A stretch of 64,000 bases of DNA from JAFAXD01 sp963760435 (GTDB taxonomy: Bacteria > Pseudomonadota > Alphaproteobacteria > Rhizobiales > Xanthobacteraceae): contig CAVXDE010000023.1 of NCBI GenBank assembly GCA_963760435.1, positions 62,001 to 126,000 of the forward strand, in the 5' to 3' direction. Below the pieces are notes generated by a model that was not told the DNA's origin, did no database searches, and worked only from the letters and a program-made list of their open reading frames with translations. Within the stretch, counting starts at the first letter, position 1, and every line of letters starts with the position of its first letter. A program made the position numbers and the translations under genes. This document shows, piece by piece, positions 36,756-45,752 of the stretch.

Positions 36756-37387
36756 CATCTATGCGAACTAGCGTTTTAACCTGCGGCCATCCTTCGAGAC
36801 GCACGCGCAAGCGCGTGCTCCTCAGGATGAGGTCTGAGATTGTTGAAACGAATGAAGCTGCAAGAACCGCGGCCCTCATCCTGAGGAGCATGCGTGCGCA
36901 GCACGCATGCGTCTCGAAGGATGGCCCCACACAAAAGGTCATGTATGCGAATGCCGTCATCTATAGTGGAAAATCCGACCCCGGATTGCGGCCCCCACGC
37001 AAGCGTGCGGATCCCTCCATCCCGCTACGAGGCCGTCATCTATGCAACGACGTCATCTATGCGAATCAAGCCAGGTGGACAGCCTCCTTCCGGGGCATCC
37101 GAAGTTGGCTCCTGGCACGACGGTGTCATCAATGGACAGCACGACATCTATGGAATCTATGCGGGAGGCGACATCTATGCAGTCTTCCAGCGGCCCGCCC
37201 CCGACTGCGGGCCCCCGCGCGCAAGCGCTGCGTCGCTCCATCCGGGCTACGGCGGTGTCATCTATGCGCACCGAGGCAGGTGAACACGATCCTTTTGGCG
37301 CGTCCGCAAGTTGGCCCCGAAATGGACGGTGTCATCAATGGACGGCACGACATCTATGGAATCTATGCGGGAGGCACGTCATCTATG
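36756..37387 (+). repeat. CATCTATG repeat cluster with imperfect ~205-bp tandem units
   Basis: The octamer CATCTATG occurs eight times on the plus strand at 36756, 37037, 37054, 37145, 37172, 37259, 37351 and 37380, with variants CATGTATG (36940), CATCTATA (36958) and CATCAATG (37127, 37333). Most are GTCATCTATGCGAA-like or GACATCTATGG-like. A block GGTGTCATCAATGGAC, then CACGACATCTATGGAATC and TATGCGGGAGGC, appears at about 37123-37168 and again at 37329-37376, a spacing of about 206 bases. GC-rich text (CCCCCGACTGCGGGC / CCCCGGATTGCGGCC) lies between. No open frame across it looks like a protein. Confidence 0.75.
36785..36927. repeat. paired palindromic repeat element, copies tail to tail
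   Basis: Same element as at 6616-6743 but with the copies in opposite order. GGCCATCCTTCGAGACGC to GCTCCTCAGGATGAGG spans 36785-36832. CCTCATCCTGAGGAGC to GCGTCTCGAAGGATGGCC spans about 36874-36927. Inner hairpins differ again (GCACGCGCAAGCGCGTGC and GCATGCGTGCGCAGCACGCA). The 41 bases between are unrelated. Confidence 0.8.
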
Positions 37388-37551
37388 CGAACGGGCCACG
37401 CACTCCATTCCCAACGGGACCTTTGAACCAAAGCTGCCGCCGCCCGGACAACCGCTAGCCTTTTGTCGGCTGCGTCACAAAGGCTATCACAATCACCGGC
37501 TAACACGTTACGATCGCAGCGGAACGACGCAACGGGACTGGGCGGGACGCA

Positions 37552-39501
37552 ATGGCAAATCTGGCAAAGACTGCGCTGATCGGCGCAAGCATTTTGATTC
37601 TCAGCGGCTTGGGAAGCGCGCTTGGCGAGACCTCCTCGCCCGACACCAACGCGGTGACCCGCGGCGCTTATCTCGCCAAAGCGGCGGACTGCATGCCTTG
37701 CCACACCGCGATCGGAGGCAAGCCCTTCGCCGGCGGGCTGAAGCTCGATACTCCGTTCGGGGCGCTCTATTCGCCCAACATCACCTCGGACCCGGACACC
37801 GGGATCGGAAGGTGGACCTACGATAATTTCAAGAACGCCCTGCACGACGGCATCCGCCCGGACGGCAGCTATCTTTACCCGGTCATGACGTATGACGCGT
37901 TCACCAAGATCACCGAGGACGATCTCAAGGCGTTGTGGGCCTACTTCCAGCGCCTGCCGCCAGTGAAGCAGCAGAACCAGGGCAACGACCTCTATTTCCC
38001 GTTCGACATTCGCCTTGCCATGTGGCCCTGGCGCTTCATGTTCTTCACTGAGGGCACCTTTAAGCCGGACCCGGCCAAGGGCGCGCAGTGGAACCGCGGC
38101 GCCTACCTGGTGGAGGCGCTCGCCCATTGCAGCGATTGCCACACCCCGCGCAACTTCATGGGCGCGACGATCCAGAGCAAATGGCTTCAGGGCGCCCGCA
38201 TCGATGACTGGTATGCGCCCAACATCACCGCCGAAGCGCTGCGCACCGTCAACAAATGGGACAAGGCGCGGCTCGTCGCCTTCCTGCGCAAGGGGGCCGG
38301 GAACAACTCGACCGCGCTCGGACCGATGCAGGAGGTCGTGCACGACAGCATGTCGTTCCTCAAGGAGTCCGACCTCGACGCGATCGCGACGTTCCTGCTC
38401 GACCTGCCGCCTGGGCAGGAGGCGCCGCCCAAATCGGCCCCCACCAGTCTGAGCACTGATGTGCGCACCCGCGCTGCCAAGCTCTACAGCGACAACTGCG
38501 CGACCTGTCATCAGGAGGATGGCAAAGGCATTGCCAACTCGATCCCGCCGCTCGCCGGCAATCCGGCCGTGGTCGCAGCAAAGCCGTTCGATATCCTGGC
38601 GGCCGTCCTGCAGGGCGTCCCGGCGCGCGACGACATGCCAGCGATGCCGAGCTTTGCCGGATCGCTCGGTGATCAGGGCGTCGCCGATCTCGCCAACTAT
38701 GTGCGCACCAGTTTCGGCAACCAGGCCCCGACGAACGCGACGCCCAGCATGGTCGCAGCGTGGCGTTCGACGCTGTCGCTGCCGGTCTACGCCAGCGCGA
38801 CCGCCCGCACCTTCGACTGCCCGCAAGTCGGCCAGGGCGGCAGCGCCAGCTTTGACCCCAACGTCATCGCCGGGCTCGGGCGCGAGCTCAAACAACGGTC
38901 CGTCGCCTACGCGCAACTCGTCGCCACCTATCAGGCGCAAAATCCGAACGCGAGCCTTGCCGACACGGTCAACAATCTGATTGCCGCCTATTGCCCGGTG
39001 ATCGCCGCGAACGGGTCGCTTTCGGATCAAGCCAAGAGCCAGGCGCTGGCGCGGTTCGCCACGGAAATCACGTCCTATGTGACCAGCAACAGCGTGAATG
39101 CGCAGGAGCCTGACGTCGGCATCGTCTGGGCCACGCCGCTCGGCAAATCCCTGCTGGAGCACGACCCGTCATGGTCACCGGGCTTGACCTGCCCGCCGAT
39201 TGACAAGTCGGGTGTGCCGGCTTCGCTCGTCAGCGCGGCGACCAAGCTCGCGGGCAAACCGAGCCTGAACTTCGATGCGGCGGCGGCGACCCAACAGGCG
39301 GATACGCTTGCGAGCGACAACCAGAAAGCCAAGCTCGCCGACGTCGCCAATGCGCTGATCCTTGTCTATTGCCAGGGCGTGAATGCCATGTCCGGCGCCG
39401 ATCTCGCGCAGAAGACCTCCGCGCTGACCCGCTACGGCGAGGTCGTCATCGAGTCGCTACAGGCTAAAGCGGCCGCGCAGCCGCCGGCTCCCGCTAAGTA
39501 A
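37552..39501 (+). CDS. tri-haem cytochrome c with duplicated C-terminal Cys domain
   Basis: 649 residues. A signal peptide (ALIGASILILSGLGSALG) is followed by three haem sites, CMPCH (47-51), CSDCH (193-197) and CATCH (316-320), arranged as in alcohol/gluconate dehydrogenase cytochrome subunits. Family sequence ends near residue 405. The remaining about 240 residues hold two related units: Cys423...Cys481 (ASLADTVNNLIAAYCPV then LSDQAKSQALARFATEI) and Cys547...Cys607 (AKLADVANALILVYCQG then AQKTSALTRYGEVVIESL). I do not know this domain. No dehydrogenase subunit is adjacent, so its partner is elsewhere. GGGCGGGACGCA precedes the ATG. It meets the GH15 gene tail to tail. Confidence 0.85.
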   Translation: MANLAKTALIGASILILSGLGSALGETSSPDTNAVTRGAYLAKAADCMPCHTAIGGKPFAGGLKLDTPFGALYSPNITSDPDTGIGRWTYDNFKNALHDGIRPDGSYLYPVMTYDAFTKITEDDLKALWAYFQRLPPVKQQNQGNDLYFPFDIRLAMWPWRFMFFTEGTFKPDPAKGAQWNRGAYLVEALAHCSDCHTPRNFMGATIQSKWLQGARIDDWYAPNITAEALRTVNKWDKARLVAFLRKGAGNNSTALGPMQEVVHDSMSFLKESDLDAIATFLLDLPPGQEAPPKSAPTSLSTDVRTRAAKLYSDNCATCHQEDGKGIANSIPPLAGNPAVVAAKPFDILAAVLQGVPARDDMPAMPSFAGSLGDQGVADLANYVRTSFGNQAPTNATPSMVAAWRSTLSLPVYASATARTFDCPQVGQGGSASFDPNVIAGLGRELKQRSVAYAQLVATYQAQNPNASLADTVNNLIAAYCPVIAANGSLSDQAKSQALARFATEITSYVTSNSVNAQEPDVGIVWATPLGKSLLEHDPSWSPGLTCPPIDKSGVPASLVSAATKLAGKPSLNFDAAAATQQADTLASDNQKAKLADVANALILVYCQGVNAMSGADLAQKTSALTRYGEVVIESLQAKAAAQPPAPAK

Positions 39502-39510
39502 TCGGGGCCA

Positions 39511-41319
39511 TCAAGCCGGTACCGCCGCCTCCTCGGCGCGGTGGTCCGCCGGTCCTTTGTAGTCGCTGAGATTGCACGCGCTGGTGACCAGCGCGAGGTG
39601 CGAGAACGCCTGCGGAAAATTGCCGACCATCCGCTTGCCCTGCAGATCATACTCCTCACTCAGGAGCCCGACGTCGTTGCAGAGATTGACGAGCCGATCG
39701 AACAGCGCCTTGGCACGATCGATCTTGCCGAGCAGGATATAGGCGTCGACCAGCCAGAAGCTGCAGGCGAGAAACATACCTTCACCCGGCGGCAGCCCGT
39801 CATCGCTCTTGCCGGTGTCGTAGCGCATGACGAGACCGTCGCGCATGAGCTTATGCTCGATCGCCGCAATCGTCGCACTCATGCGGGGATCTTGCGCCGG
39901 GATGAAACCAACAGCCGGCAACAACAACAAGCTGGCGTCGAGCTCCTGCGATCCATAAGCGCCGACAAACGTACCCAGCTTTGCATCGAACGCGTTCTTG
40001 ATGACGTCGTCGCAGATCGCGTCCCGGATCGCGCACCAGTGCTCGACCGGGCCATCGAGCTTGAATGCCTTGGCGCTCTTGATCGTACGGTCGAACGCCA
40101 CCCAGGCCATGACTTTGGAATAGGTGAAGTGACGCGGCTCCGACCGCACTTCCCAGATGCCGTGGTCGGGCTGACGCCAGACGGTTTCCAGATGCTCGAG
40201 CACCGCCTTTTGCAAATCCCACCCGGACACATCGGGAGCCAGCGCGTTGCGCCGCGAGTGATGCAGCGCGTCCATGAGCTCGCCATAGACGTCGAGCTGG
40301 ATTTGCTGGTGCGCCCCGTTGCCGATGCGGACGGGGCGCGAATTGGCGTAGCCGCAGAGCCACGCCAGCTCGGTCTCGGGCAGTTGCCGCTCGCCGGCGA
40401 GGCCGTACATGATCTGCATCTGATCCGGGCTGCCGGCGACGGCGCGCAACAGCCACTCCTGCCAGGCGCGCGCTTCGTCGTAGTAGCCGGTGCTCATCAT
40501 GGCGAGCAGCGTCCAGGTGGCGTCGCGCAGCCAGCAATAGCGATAGTCCCAGTTCCGCTCACCGCCGATGCACTCGGGGAGCGATGTCGTTGGCGCGGCC
40601 AGCACGCCGCCGGTCGGGCCGTACGTCAGCGCCTTGAGGGTGATGAGCGATCGCTTGACCTGCTTCATCCACGGGCCGGAAATCTGCGCGCGATCGGCCC
40701 AGCCGAGCCAGAACTCCTCGGCCGCGTGCAGCAGCGCCTTGCCGTCGACCGGGTCGGGATCGGGCAGATGCGAGGGCAAGTAGGTCAGGACAAACGGGAT
40801 CGTCTCGCCGGCGAGTACATCGAACTCGCCGACCGTACTCATGTTCTCGCCGCGCAGCGCGATCGGCGTGCGCAGGACGAGTTTGTCGGGACCAGCGATC
40901 GCCCGCAGGGCCTCATCCGGCGTGCGCGTCACCCACGGGACGATCGCCCCATAGCCAAACCGGATCACCAGTTGGGTACGGAAATGCAAGCGTCCACGCT
41001 CGCCAACGACGAGCCGCACGAGATGCGAGCGTTCGCCGCGCATGGGCATGAAATCAATGAGGCGGGCGACGCCATCCCGCGTCTCGAACGTCGTTTCCAG
41101 AATGAGCGTGTCATCCCAATAGCGCCGGTGCGTGCAGGCCTCGACTCCGTCCGGCGCAATGATCCAGCGGCCATTCTCCTCGGTCCCGAGCAGAGCCGCG
41201 AAACAGGCAGCCGAATCAAAGCGCGGCCAGCACAGCCAGTCGATCGATCCATTGCGGCCCACCAGCGCCGCCGTCTCGCAGTCGCCGATGAGGGCATAAT
41301 CTTCGATGCGCAATGTCAT
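39511..41319 (-). CDS. glycoside hydrolase family 15 protein (glucoamylase/trehalase-like)
   Basis: 602 residues, no signal peptide, so cytoplasmic. It starts MTLRIEDYALIGDCETAALV and GRNGSIDWLCWPRFDSAACF, the usual opening of bacterial and archaeal GH15 proteins. The catalytic barrel has GGERNWDYRYCWLRDATWTL (substrate-binding Arg-Asp and Trp), GNGAHQQIQLDVYGELMDAL and, toward the end, CSFWLVDAYILLGKIDRAKA. Several bacterial members of this type are trehalases, others glucoamylases; the choice is open here. It is the first intact gene of a carbohydrate-flavoured stretch (GH15, GT4). Confidence 0.85.
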   Translation of the reverse strand: MTLRIEDYALIGDCETAALVGRNGSIDWLCWPRFDSAACFAALLGTEENGRWIIAPDGVEACTHRRYWDDTLILETTFETRDGVARLIDFMPMRGERSHLVRLVVGERGRLHFRTQLVIRFGYGAIVPWVTRTPDEALRAIAGPDKLVLRTPIALRGENMSTVGEFDVLAGETIPFVLTYLPSHLPDPDPVDGKALLHAAEEFWLGWADRAQISGPWMKQVKRSLITLKALTYGPTGGVLAAPTTSLPECIGGERNWDYRYCWLRDATWTLLAMMSTGYYDEARAWQEWLLRAVAGSPDQMQIMYGLAGERQLPETELAWLCGYANSRPVRIGNGAHQQIQLDVYGELMDALHHSRRNALAPDVSGWDLQKAVLEHLETVWRQPDHGIWEVRSEPRHFTYSKVMAWVAFDRTIKSAKAFKLDGPVEHWCAIRDAICDDVIKNAFDAKLGTFVGAYGSQELDASLLLLPAVGFIPAQDPRMSATIAAIEHKLMRDGLVMRYDTGKSDDGLPPGEGMFLACSFWLVDAYILLGKIDRAKALFDRLVNLCNDVGLLSEEYDLQGKRMVGNFPQAFSHLALVTSACNLSDYKGPADHRAEEAAVPA

Positions 41320-41400
41320 GCTGGATCAAGATCCCCTGCACGAAAGCCCCACTTACACTAAAGGCTGGGAGGGAATTGAGTCCAATCACCTATCTGGTGG

Positions 41401-43161
41401 TTACGCGGCCTGCCCTAACCGGCTCATCTCGCGCATGACGAGGTCGCGGTAGATGCCCTCCCGCTTGATCAGGGCGTCAGGCGGCCCGTCTTGTACGATG
41501 CGCCCCGCCTTCAGCACGACGATGCGGTCGAAGCTCCGCAGGGTCGATAGCCGATGCGCGATGGCGATCACCGTGCGCCCGCGCATCAGGCGGGTGAGCG
41601 CATCGCGAATCGCTTCCTCGGAGTCGCTGTCGAGCGCGGAGGTCGCTTCGTCCAGCAACAGGATCGGCGCTTTCTTCAGGAAGCCGCGCGCAACGGCGAT
41701 GCGTTGACGCTGTCCGCCGGACAGTTTCAGGCCGCGCTCGCCAACCCGCGTCTGAAAGCCCTCCGGCAGCGCTTCGATAAACTCGCACCGCGCGGCGACG
41801 GCAGCTTGCAGGACTTCTTCATCGGTCGCATCCGGCCGGCCATAGCGGATGTTCTCCATCACGCTGCGCTGAAACAGGGAGGTGTCCTGCGGCACCACGG
41901 AAATAGCCGATCGCAGGCTCTCCTGCGTGACGCGGGAGATATCCTGGCCATCGATCAGGATACGGCCGTCCTGTACGTCGTAGAAGCGTTGCAGGAGCGC
42001 GAATAATGTCGACTTTCCACCGCCTGATGGCCCAACCAGGCCGACCCGCTGGTCGGGCTCCAGTTCCAGGCTGAAGTCCTCGAAGACGGTGCGTCCGTCC
42101 GGATAGGCGAAGGTAACGTTCTCGATCGAAACGCGCGCACCGCGGCGCTGCAGCGGCACGGCCTCGGGGTGATCGCGCAGTTCATGCGGCGCGAGCAGCG
42201 TCACGAGCGCTTCTGAAAGTCGCGCAAAGTGCTGAGTCACATCGACCAGCGCGACGGCGAGATCTCGCGTCGCGTGCAGAACCGACATACCGAGCGTGCA
42301 GACCAGCACGACTTCGCCGGTCGTGGCGGCGCCGCGCTGCCACAGCGAGATCGCCCAGGCCAGGATTCCGATCGTCAGCAGGATGGTGAGAACGGCATGC
42401 GTGAGACGCAGCTTCTCAAGATAGATCAGACTGCGACGCCGCGACACCATTTCCCGACCGACGGCTTGGTCGAAGCGGCAATGCTCGCGCAGGGTTCCAC
42501 CGAACGCCCGCACCATCGGCATGTTGCCGATAACGTCGATCATCTCGCCATCGACAGCTGCGGCCTTGTCGGCAAAATCGTGATGTAATGACCGCCCGGC
42601 AGCAGCAAAGTGAAACATCGCGACAACAAGGGCGCCGGCGATTACGCCCAGAGCGACAGCCATGGGCACGCTGACAAAGAAAATAAGAATGATTGCTCCG
42701 AACGTAGCCACGCAGGGGGGCAGCACGTTCCAGATGAACATATTCTCAATGGTGTAGATCGCGTTCGACGTCGCCGTAATGCGGCTCGTGAGCGTACCCG
42801 GCATGCGATCCTGAAAGTAGCTAGGTGCATGACCGGTCAAATGCCGGAACAATTCCGAACGCAAGTCGCCGGTCACGCGCACGAACGCAAAGCTTGCGAT
42901 CCAACTCGCCACGCGCCAGAGCAGATTGTCGGCGGCGATCAGCGAGACCAGAAGTGCGAAAGCCATCCAGACCGACGCGCTGGCATGTGCTGGCGCCGAA
43001 AGCGCGTCAACAAGGGTCTTCACGCCGAATTGAGTTGTGACTGAACATCCGACCGCCGCGAGAACCGCGATCGCGATGGCGGCATGCGAGATCGGATGCT
43101 GGCGCAAGTACCGCGCAATAAATGCAAGCGGGCGCGTAGCATAACGGCACAGTTCATCCAT
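41401..43161 (-). CDS. ABC transporter, fused permease and ATPase (exporter half-transporter)
   Basis: 586 residues. Six membrane helices occupy about 20-300 (HAAIAIAVLAAVGCSVTTQF, MAVALGVIAGALVVAMFHFA, LTILLTIGILAWAISLWQRG). The ATPase half has Walker A VGPSGGGKST at about 375, signature LKLSGGQRQRIAVAR, Walker B ILLLDEATSALDSDS and the H-loop IAIAHRLSTL. This is a type IV (MsbA/LapB-like) exporter that works as a dimer. Substrate unknown; lipids, peptides or glycans are typical. The gene lies between GH15 and GT4 genes and diverges from the latter. Confidence 0.85.
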   Translation of the reverse strand: MDELCRYATRPLAFIARYLRQHPISHAAIAIAVLAAVGCSVTTQFGVKTLVDALSAPAHASASVWMAFALLVSLIAADNLLWRVASWIASFAFVRVTGDLRSELFRHLTGHAPSYFQDRMPGTLTSRITATSNAIYTIENMFIWNVLPPCVATFGAIILIFFVSVPMAVALGVIAGALVVAMFHFAAAGRSLHHDFADKAAAVDGEMIDVIGNMPMVRAFGGTLREHCRFDQAVGREMVSRRRSLIYLEKLRLTHAVLTILLTIGILAWAISLWQRGAATTGEVVLVCTLGMSVLHATRDLAVALVDVTQHFARLSEALVTLLAPHELRDHPEAVPLQRRGARVSIENVTFAYPDGRTVFEDFSLELEPDQRVGLVGPSGGGKSTLFALLQRFYDVQDGRILIDGQDISRVTQESLRSAISVVPQDTSLFQRSVMENIRYGRPDATDEEVLQAAVAARCEFIEALPEGFQTRVGERGLKLSGGQRQRIAVARGFLKKAPILLLDEATSALDSDSEEAIRDALTRLMRGRTVIAIAHRLSTLRSFDRIVVLKAGRIVQDGPPDALIKREGIYRDLVMREMSRLGQAA

Positions 43162-43363
43162 CCCGACACCTACCCCTGTGATTTAGGCGGCCCACTTTGC
43201 TTGATCCGCCGCGCCCGAGTCCTGCCGGGGTGAACGCGCTATGGCGCAAACGGTTTCAAGGAACGAGTCCTCATCTTGATTGTTAAGCCCATGGGCCCTT
43301 CTCCATCTGCCTTCACATGTTTTTGGCGCCCGCGGCCCCGGATCGGGCGAACAGGGAGCACGT

Positions 43364-44419
43364 ATGCGTATCGCGCAGATATCGCCGCTGACCGAAGCCG
43401 TTCCACCCAAGCTGTACGGTGGTACCGAACGCGTTATTTCCTGGTTGACCGAAGAGCTGGTCGCGCTCGGCCACGACGTGACGCTGTTTGCCAGCGGGGA
43501 CTCGTGCACATCAGCAAAGCTTGAAGCGGTTTGGCCGCGCGCCATTCGCCTCGACGGGTCGATCCGCGACCCGATGGGTATCCACATGACCATGTTGGAG
43601 CAGGTACGACGGCGGGCCGATGAGTTTGATGTTCTACATTTCCACCTGGACTACTATCCGTTCTCGCTGTTCTCGCGTCAGGCGACGCCATTCTTGACCA
43701 CCCTGCATGGACGGCTCGACCTTCCCGAGCTGCAGCCGGTGTTCAACACGTTTTCTTCGCTCCCGGTCATATCGATCTCCAACGCACAGCGAAGGCCGGT
43801 GCCGCAGGCCGGCTGGGTTAGAACCGTGTACCATGGCCTGCCGGCTGACTTGCTGCAGCCGCAGCCGACGACACCGAGTTACCTCGCGTTCCTCGGTCGG
43901 ATCTCACCGGAGAAGCGCGTCGATCGTGCCATCCGGATTGCGGAGCGCTGCGGAGTACCAATCAAGATCGCTGCCAAAGTCGACAAGGTCGATCAGGACT
44001 ATTTCGACGAGCAGATCAAGCCATTGATGAGCTTGCCGTTTGTTGACTATATCGGGGAGATCGCGGACGCGCAGAAGTCTGAATTTCTGAGTGGCGCGAT
44101 TGCGCTCCTGACCCCGATCGATTGGCCGGAACCGTTCGGCTTGGTGATGATCGAGGCGATGGCGTGCGGCACGCCAGTGATCGCGTTCAATCGTGGCTCC
44201 GTCCCCGAAGTGATTGATGAAGGGGTAACCGGATTTGTGGTGGAGGACGAGACAAGCGCGGTGGCTGCCGTGAGCCAACTCGCCAACCTCTCGCGCGAGG
44301 GCGTGCGGCAGCGGTTCGATGAGCGCTTCACCGCGCGCCGGATGGCCACGGATTACCTTGAGGTCTACCGCGAGCTCGGCGAGCAGGCAGCGCCGCGGCT
44401 GCGGCTCGCAACCGGCTAG
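43364..44419 (+). CDS. glycosyltransferase family 4 protein
   Basis: 351 residues from the ATG at 43364 (CAGGGAGCACGT upstream). The N-terminal Rossmann half is MRIAQISPLTEAVPPKLYGG with the glycine loop for the acceptor, and FDVLHFHLDYYPF. The donor half begins YLAFLGRISPEKRVDRAIRI (GT4 signature) and carries the EX7E motif region PEPFGLVMIEAMACGTPVIA. GT4 enzymes move a sugar from a nucleotide donor with retention of configuration. It may build glycogen-like, envelope or trehalose-type glycans; that is not decided by sequence. Confidence 0.85.
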   Translation: MRIAQISPLTEAVPPKLYGGTERVISWLTEELVALGHDVTLFASGDSCTSAKLEAVWPRAIRLDGSIRDPMGIHMTMLEQVRRRADEFDVLHFHLDYYPFSLFSRQATPFLTTLHGRLDLPELQPVFNTFSSLPVISISNAQRRPVPQAGWVRTVYHGLPADLLQPQPTTPSYLAFLGRISPEKRVDRAIRIAERCGVPIKIAAKVDKVDQDYFDEQIKPLMSLPFVDYIGEIADAQKSEFLSGAIALLTPIDWPEPFGLVMIEAMACGTPVIAFNRGSVPEVIDEGVTGFVVEDETSAVAAVSQLANLSREGVRQRFDERFTARRMATDYLEVYRELGEQAAPRLRLATG

Positions 44420-44423
44420 CCAA

Positions 44424-45752
44424 CTACTCCTTCTCGGGCCGCGTCTCCGGCATCGCCACAAGCACCAGCAACAGCGCCAACGCGGCGATGCCGGCGAGAC
44501 CGAAGAACGCGGTCGAGCTGCCGAACCAATCCGTCATGTAGCCGGCGAGCGTCGTGCTGAGCGATGCCCCGATCCCGACAGCCATTCCTACCACGCCCTG
44601 CGCGAGGTTGAAACGCCCGGTGCCGCGGGTCGTGTCGGCAATCACCAGCGGAACCAGAACCCCCAAGACGGCGGCCGAGATGCCGTCGAGCGCCTGGACG
44701 GCGACGAGCAGATAGGGGTCGACCGTCATCGCTACGAGCGCCCCGCGGATCGGCAGGGCCGCAAATCCGAGGAGCAGCAATGGACGACGGCCCCAGCGCT
44801 GAGCCTGGCGGCCAACCCAGGGCGCGGTCAGCGCGACGAGCAGTTGCGGCGCGACAATGCACGCCGCGACGAGTGCCGGCGCCTGGTGGGCTGAGCGCAT
44901 GGTCACTGTGCTGCCGATAAGCGGCAGCATGGCGGTATTCGCCAGCTGGAACAGCACCACCGAGGCAGCGAAAACCATCAGCGGGCGATTGTGGGTAATG
45001 GCGCGCAAGAAGGCCCACTCCGAGGCAAGCTCGCCGTGACTGCGGTCCGGGACGCCGCCGTGGGCGCGGGCCGGATCGATTTCGTCCTCGTGGATATACG
45101 AGAGTGCGATCAGGCTTGGGAGACAAAGCGCCGCGGTGAGAAAGAACACCGCCTGGCTGGACACGAAGTAGCCGGAGACACCCATGGCAGCGGCTGAAAG
45201 GCCGTTCCCGATCGAGGCAAAGCAGGCGTTGCGGCCAAGCCGGTTAGCAATTGCGTAATGCCCGACCAAGCCCAAGCTGATGGCCGCGATGGCCGGGCCG
45301 AGTACGCAGCTCGCGCCGGCATGCAGCACCTGTGCGGCCAGCACGATGCCCAGCACCGGCCACCACGCCAGCATCAGCGCGCTCACGGCGATGATCACCA
45401 CCGCCGCCATGGCGAGCCGCCGCGCCGATCGCGCCGCATCCACAATGGCCCCGCCCGGGACTTGGCCGATCAGCGCGACCAGGCCGCCGACCGTGAGGAG
45501 GAGGCCGATATCGACCTGCGTCCATTTCTGCTCCGTCAGGTAGATCGAGATGAAAGGCCCGAACCCTGTCTGCACGTTGGCAATGGAGAATACGAACCAG
45601 TCGAGTCCGAGCAGACTGGCGCGCGAGGGAGCGGGCGGACGGTCGATGGTCGCTGGCAACATGGGTTTTTGCATGCGAGCACCGGCTTCGCCCGGCTCCC
45701 GCCGATCATGCGGAAGGTGAACCGCCGTCATGATGGGGGAGCGAGCGATCAC
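44424..45752 (-). CDS. MFS transporter
   Basis: 442 residues if the GTG at 45752 is used; it overlaps the PRC-barrel gene stop. An ATG at 45731 would remove seven residues. Twelve helices follow a 45-residue hydrophilic start. Helix 1 is DWFVFSIANVQTGFGPFISI; motif A region GQVPGGAIVDAARSARRLAM; mid-loop IHEDEIDPARAHGGVPDRSH; second-half motif GRQAQRWGRRPLLLLGFAAL. The NVQTGFGPFISIYLTE start occurs in a group of rhizobial MFS carriers of unknown substrate. Translationally coupled to the PRC-barrel gene. Confidence 0.8.
   Translation of the reverse strand: MIARSPIMTAVHLPHDRREPGEAGARMQKPMLPATIDRPPAPSRASLLGLDWFVFSIANVQTGFGPFISIYLTEQKWTQVDIGLLLTVGGLVALIGQVPGGAIVDAARSARRLAMAAVVIIAVSALMLAWWPVLGIVLAAQVLHAGASCVLGPAIAAISLGLVGHYAIANRLGRNACFASIGNGLSAAAMGVSGYFVSSQAVFFLTAALCLPSLIALSYIHEDEIDPARAHGGVPDRSHGELASEWAFLRAITHNRPLMVFAASVVLFQLANTAMLPLIGSTVTMRSAHQAPALVAACIVAPQLLVALTAPWVGRQAQRWGRRPLLLLGFAALPIRGALVAMTVDPYLLVAVQALDGISAAVLGVLVPLVIADTTRGTGRFNLAQGVVGMAVGIGASLSTTLAGYMTDWFGSSTAFFGLAGIAALALLLVLVAMPETRPEKE

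Noticed and set aside
36756..37387. CRISPR array
   Set aside because: Repeats are 8-14 bases, spacing is irregular, long units are imperfect, and no cas gene is near.
36737..37426. 229-residue plus-strand frame through the repeat tract
   Set aside because: The peptide mostly repeats DVIYA/DIYGIYAGG text from the DNA repeat and contains palindrome-derived residues. It looks non-coding.
37363..39162. 599-residue minus-strand frame over the tri-haem cytochrome
   Set aside because: A shadow of the cytochrome gene: no domains, Arg/Gly-rich, and the plus strand has a signal peptide and three haem motifs.
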